Shown here: positions 6,174-8,276 of the stretch, in pieces | Layout: every line of letters starts with the position of its first letter | Numbering within the stretch: position 1 is the first letter of the stretch | DNA from: CAZOIA01 sp964579675 | GTDB lineage: Bacteria; Planctomycetota; Phycisphaerae; UBA1845; PWPN01 | Direction: 5' to 3' | NCBI GenBank assembly: GCA_964579675.1 | Contig: CAZOIA010000225.1 | Coordinates: 1-8,276 of the forward strand | DNA length: 8,276 nt | Position numbers and translations under genes: made by a program | Notes under the pieces: generated by a model | The model's input: the letters and a program-made list of their open reading frames with translations, nothing else | Told to the model about the DNA's origin: nothing | Databases searched by the model: none

Positions 6174-8102
6174 ATGATGAGGTGTAACATGACGCAAGGA
6201 ATCGTGTTGATGGTTGGGGTTGTGGTCGCAGGTCCATTGATGGCGGTCCGGGCGGCCGGCGGCACGCACAACAGACTCCGTGCGGTTCCACTGACGCAGG
6301 TGGAGATCACCGACGAGTTCTGGCGGCCCAGGATCGAGACCAATCGCACCAGTACGCTTCCCCACAATCTGAAACAGTGCGAGGAGACGGGACGGATCGC
6401 GAACTTCGCCCGGGCCGCCGGACGCATGGACGGCAAGTACGAAGGCAGATACTACAACGATTCCGACGTCTACAAGGTGCTGGAAGGGGCAGCTTACGCG
6501 CTCGCCCTGCACCCGGACGAGCAGCTCGAAGCCCGGATCGACGCCATCATCGAGCAGATTGCCGCCGCCCAGCAGCCCGACGGGTACATCAACGCCTACT
6601 ACACGCTCATGGAGCCGGACAAGCGCTGGAGCAACCTGGCCGACATGCACGAACTCTACTGCGCGGGGCACCTGTTCGAGGCCGGCGTGGCGTACGCCGA
6701 CGCGACGGGCAAGACGAAGCTCCTGGACGTGTCCCGGCGCATGGCCGACTACATTGACACCATCTTCGGCCCCGGCAAACGCATCGGCACACCAGGCCAC
6801 GAAGAGATCGAGCTGGCCCTGATCAAACTCCACCGCAAGACGGGCGAAGAGCGGTACCGCAAGCTGGCCGAGTTCTTCGTCGAGGCCCGGGGCACCGAGC
6901 CCGAGAAGAAATCCGAGTACCGACAGGAGCACGTGCCGGTCAAACAGCAGCGGGAGATCGTGGGCCACGCCGTCCGCGCGATGTACCTATACTGTGGTGT
7001 CACAGACGTGGCCGCCCTGACCGGCGATCCGGAATACCTCGAAACGCTGGACCGGATCTGGCAGGACGTGGTCTGGCGGAAGATGTACGTCACCGGCGGC
7101 GTGGGGGCTGAGCATAAAGGCGAGGCCTTCGGGGGCGCGTACGTCTTGCCAAACGACAGCGCCTATGCCGAGACGTGCGCCGGCATCGGGCTGGTGTTGT
7201 GGAACCACCGGCTCCTGTTGATGCACGGCGAGGGGCGGTTCGCCGACGTGCTCGAGCGCGGGCTGTACAACGCCCTGCCGGCCTCGGTATCGTTGAAGGG
7301 CGATACGTTCTTCTACGTCAACCCGCTGGCCAGCGACGGCAAACACCACCGCCAGCCCTGGTACGGGACGGCCTGCTGCCCGACCAATGTAGTGCGCATC
7401 GTGCCGCAGGTGCCCGGTTACGTGTATGCCCAGACCGACGATGGGATATGGGTGAACCTGTACGTATCGAGCACCGGGCGGGTGACGCTGGCATCCGGGG
7501 AAGTGAAGCTCACGCAGGAAACCCGGTATCCGTGGTCGAGGCAGGTTAAGATCAGGGTCGACCCGGCCCGGCCGGGCGAGTTCGACATCAACGTGCGGAT
7601 TCCCGGCTGGTGCGGCGGGGCGGGCATCCGGGTGAACCGTAAGATGCTTCCGGCCCCGACGCCGGAGAAAGGGTATGTCACGATCCGCCGCAACTGGCAG
7701 CCGGGCGATGCGATCGAGCTGGATTTGCCGATGCCCATCCGCCGCATCCAGGCCCATCCCAAGCTGGTTGCGAATCGGGGCCGGATCGCCCTCCAGCGAG
7801 GCCCGATCGTGTACTGCCTCGAAGCGGTGGACAACAACGGCAAGGTCTTCAATCTCGCCCTGCCCCGGGCGGCGGAGTTGGAGGCTCAATTTGAGCCGGA
7901 CCTGCTCGGCGGCGTGGCGGTCATCAAGGGCCGGGGCCTCGTGACCGAACCGACCGACTGGACCGACAAGCTCTATCAGCCCGTATCGAGCGCGCGCCCG
8001 CGGAGCGTGGGGATCACCGCCGTCCCCTACTGCGTCTGGGACAACCGCGAGCCGGGGGAAATGGTGGTCTGGATCCCCGAGACCGCAGGCCTGGCGGGAT
8101 AG
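6174..8102 (+). CDS. GH127 (DUF1680) family glycoside hydrolase, beta-L-arabinofuranosidase type, secreted
   Basis: This encodes 642 residues from the ATG at 6174. The ATG at 6189 (637 residues) has a better ribosome site, GAGG six bases before it, but the longer form keeps an arginine ahead of the hydrophobic stretch, as a signal peptide needs; cleavage would be near VRA-A at residue 27. The frame is open from 6063, but that extension is not protein-like. GH127 enzymes remove beta-L-arabinofuranose from plant glycans, using a zinc-bound cysteine nucleophile. All expected residues are visible: the acid/base Glu in GEAF (E317), the zinc ligands Glu and Cys in ETCA (E333, C335), and the Cys pair in ACCPTN (C401 nucleophile, C402 ligand); E317 and E333 are 16 apart, as in Bifidobacterium HypBA1. 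The alpha/alpha-barrel (about 40-420) is followed by C-terminal beta domains ending in the typical VPYCVWDNREPGEMVVW. The exact sugar specificity in this lineage is inferred. It is monocistronic here and divergent from the epimerase gene. Confidence 0.93.
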   Translation: MMRCNMTQGIVLMVGVVVAGPLMAVRAAGGTHNRLRAVPLTQVEITDEFWRPRIETNRTSTLPHNLKQCEETGRIANFARAAGRMDGKYEGRYYNDSDVYKVLEGAAYALALHPDEQLEARIDAIIEQIAAAQQPDGYINAYYTLMEPDKRWSNLADMHELYCAGHLFEAGVAYADATGKTKLLDVSRRMADYIDTIFGPGKRIGTPGHEEIELALIKLHRKTGEERYRKLAEFFVEARGTEPEKKSEYRQEHVPVKQQREIVGHAVRAMYLYCGVTDVAALTGDPEYLETLDRIWQDVVWRKMYVTGGVGAEHKGEAFGGAYVLPNDSAYAETCAGIGLVLWNHRLLLMHGEGRFADVLERGLYNALPASVSLKGDTFFYVNPLASDGKHHRQPWYGTACCPTNVVRIVPQVPGYVYAQTDDGIWVNLYVSSTGRVTLASGEVKLTQETRYPWSRQVKIRVDPARPGEFDINVRIPGWCGGAGIRVNRKMLPAPTPEKGYVTIRRNWQPGDAIELDLPMPIRRIQAHPKLVANRGRIALQRGPIVYCLEAVDNNGKVFNLALPRAAELEAQFEPDLLGGVAVIKGRGLVTEPTDWTDKLYQPVSSARPRSVGITAVPYCVWDNREPGEMVVWIPETAGLAG

Positions 8103-8126
8103 TCCGCATTATCCATGAATGGATTC

Positions 8127-8276
8127 ACCACGGAGACACAAAGGCCACGGAGAAAAGAAGTTAGGTGAAGTCCTCCTGGGCCGAGGCTTCGACAGTGTGT
8201 TGATGGCCGTGTCGGAAACGGGGCATCGATTTCGACTGATCTCATTGTCTTCTCCGTGTCTCCGTGCCTTCGTGGT
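8127..8276. repeat. Imperfect inverted repeat element at the window edge (short dispersed-repeat type)
   Basis: The left arm (8127-8160) begins ACCACGGAGACACAAAGG and continues CCACGGAGAA. The right arm (8249-8276) on the opposite strand reads ACCACGAAGGCACGGAGA and continues CACGGAGAA. Both arms are built from CACGGAG-like units and end in ACCAC at their outer edges. They enclose 88 bases (8161-8248) with no credible gene. Such CACGGAGACACGGAG-rich terminal repeats are seen dispersed in Planctomycetota and other genomes (from memory), which suggests a REP- or MITE-like unit. It starts 25 bases after the GH127 stop codon and may continue past the window edge. Confidence 0.6.

Noticed and set aside
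8111..8124. ATCCATGAATGGAT hairpin just after the GH127 stop as a terminator
   Set aside because: The stem is short and AT-rich, with no T-run after it.

Overview
The window reads as chromosomal DNA of a high-GC bacterium, most likely a member of the Planctomycetota (a Phycisphaerae-like lineage). The main evidence is a large secreted protein ending in a tandem EF-hand, dockerin-like tail of the kind common in that phylum (DFDGDGDVDQEDF followed by LQAC). Large exported carbohydrate-active enzymes and sparse monocistronic genes with long gaps fit this. No rRNA, tRNA or housekeeping marker is present, so the assignment is inference.

Layout, left to right. Bases 1-144 hold the 3' end of a group II intron on the + strand, with domain V recognisable right at the window edge. 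Then come four minus-strand genes: a 96-residue hypothetical protein (181-471), an 892-residue secreted multidomain glycoside-hydrolase-like protein (796-3474), an HDOD signalling protein (3664-4545) and a NeuC-type hydrolysing UDP-N-acetylglucosamine 2-epimerase (4765-5967). Divergent from the epimerase, on the + strand, is a secreted GH127 (DUF1680) beta-L-arabinofuranosidase-type enzyme (6174-8102). The window ends in an imperfect inverted repeat (8127-8276) resembling short dispersed repeats.

Functionally, the two exported proteins point to polysaccharide or glycoprotein glycan breakdown outside the cytoplasm, probably including arabinose-containing glycans. NeuC points to synthesis of ManNAc or a related sugar for a surface glycan, but no NeuB or NeuA partner is visible. 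HDOD proteins act in signalling or regulation. Apart from the shared direction of the four minus-strand genes, nothing shows an operon: the gaps are 190-325 bases, and plausible promoters lie directly upstream of the glycoside hydrolase gene and the HDOD gene.

The most interesting signals are (1) the domain architecture of the large secreted protein, in which a catalytic barrel with both expected glutamates appears to be inserted inside a jelly-roll carbohydrate-binding domain whose intact relative sits at the N-terminus of the same protein, and (2) an unusually structured, roughly 185-base leader in front of the HDOD gene, with a possible three-way junction and further hairpins.
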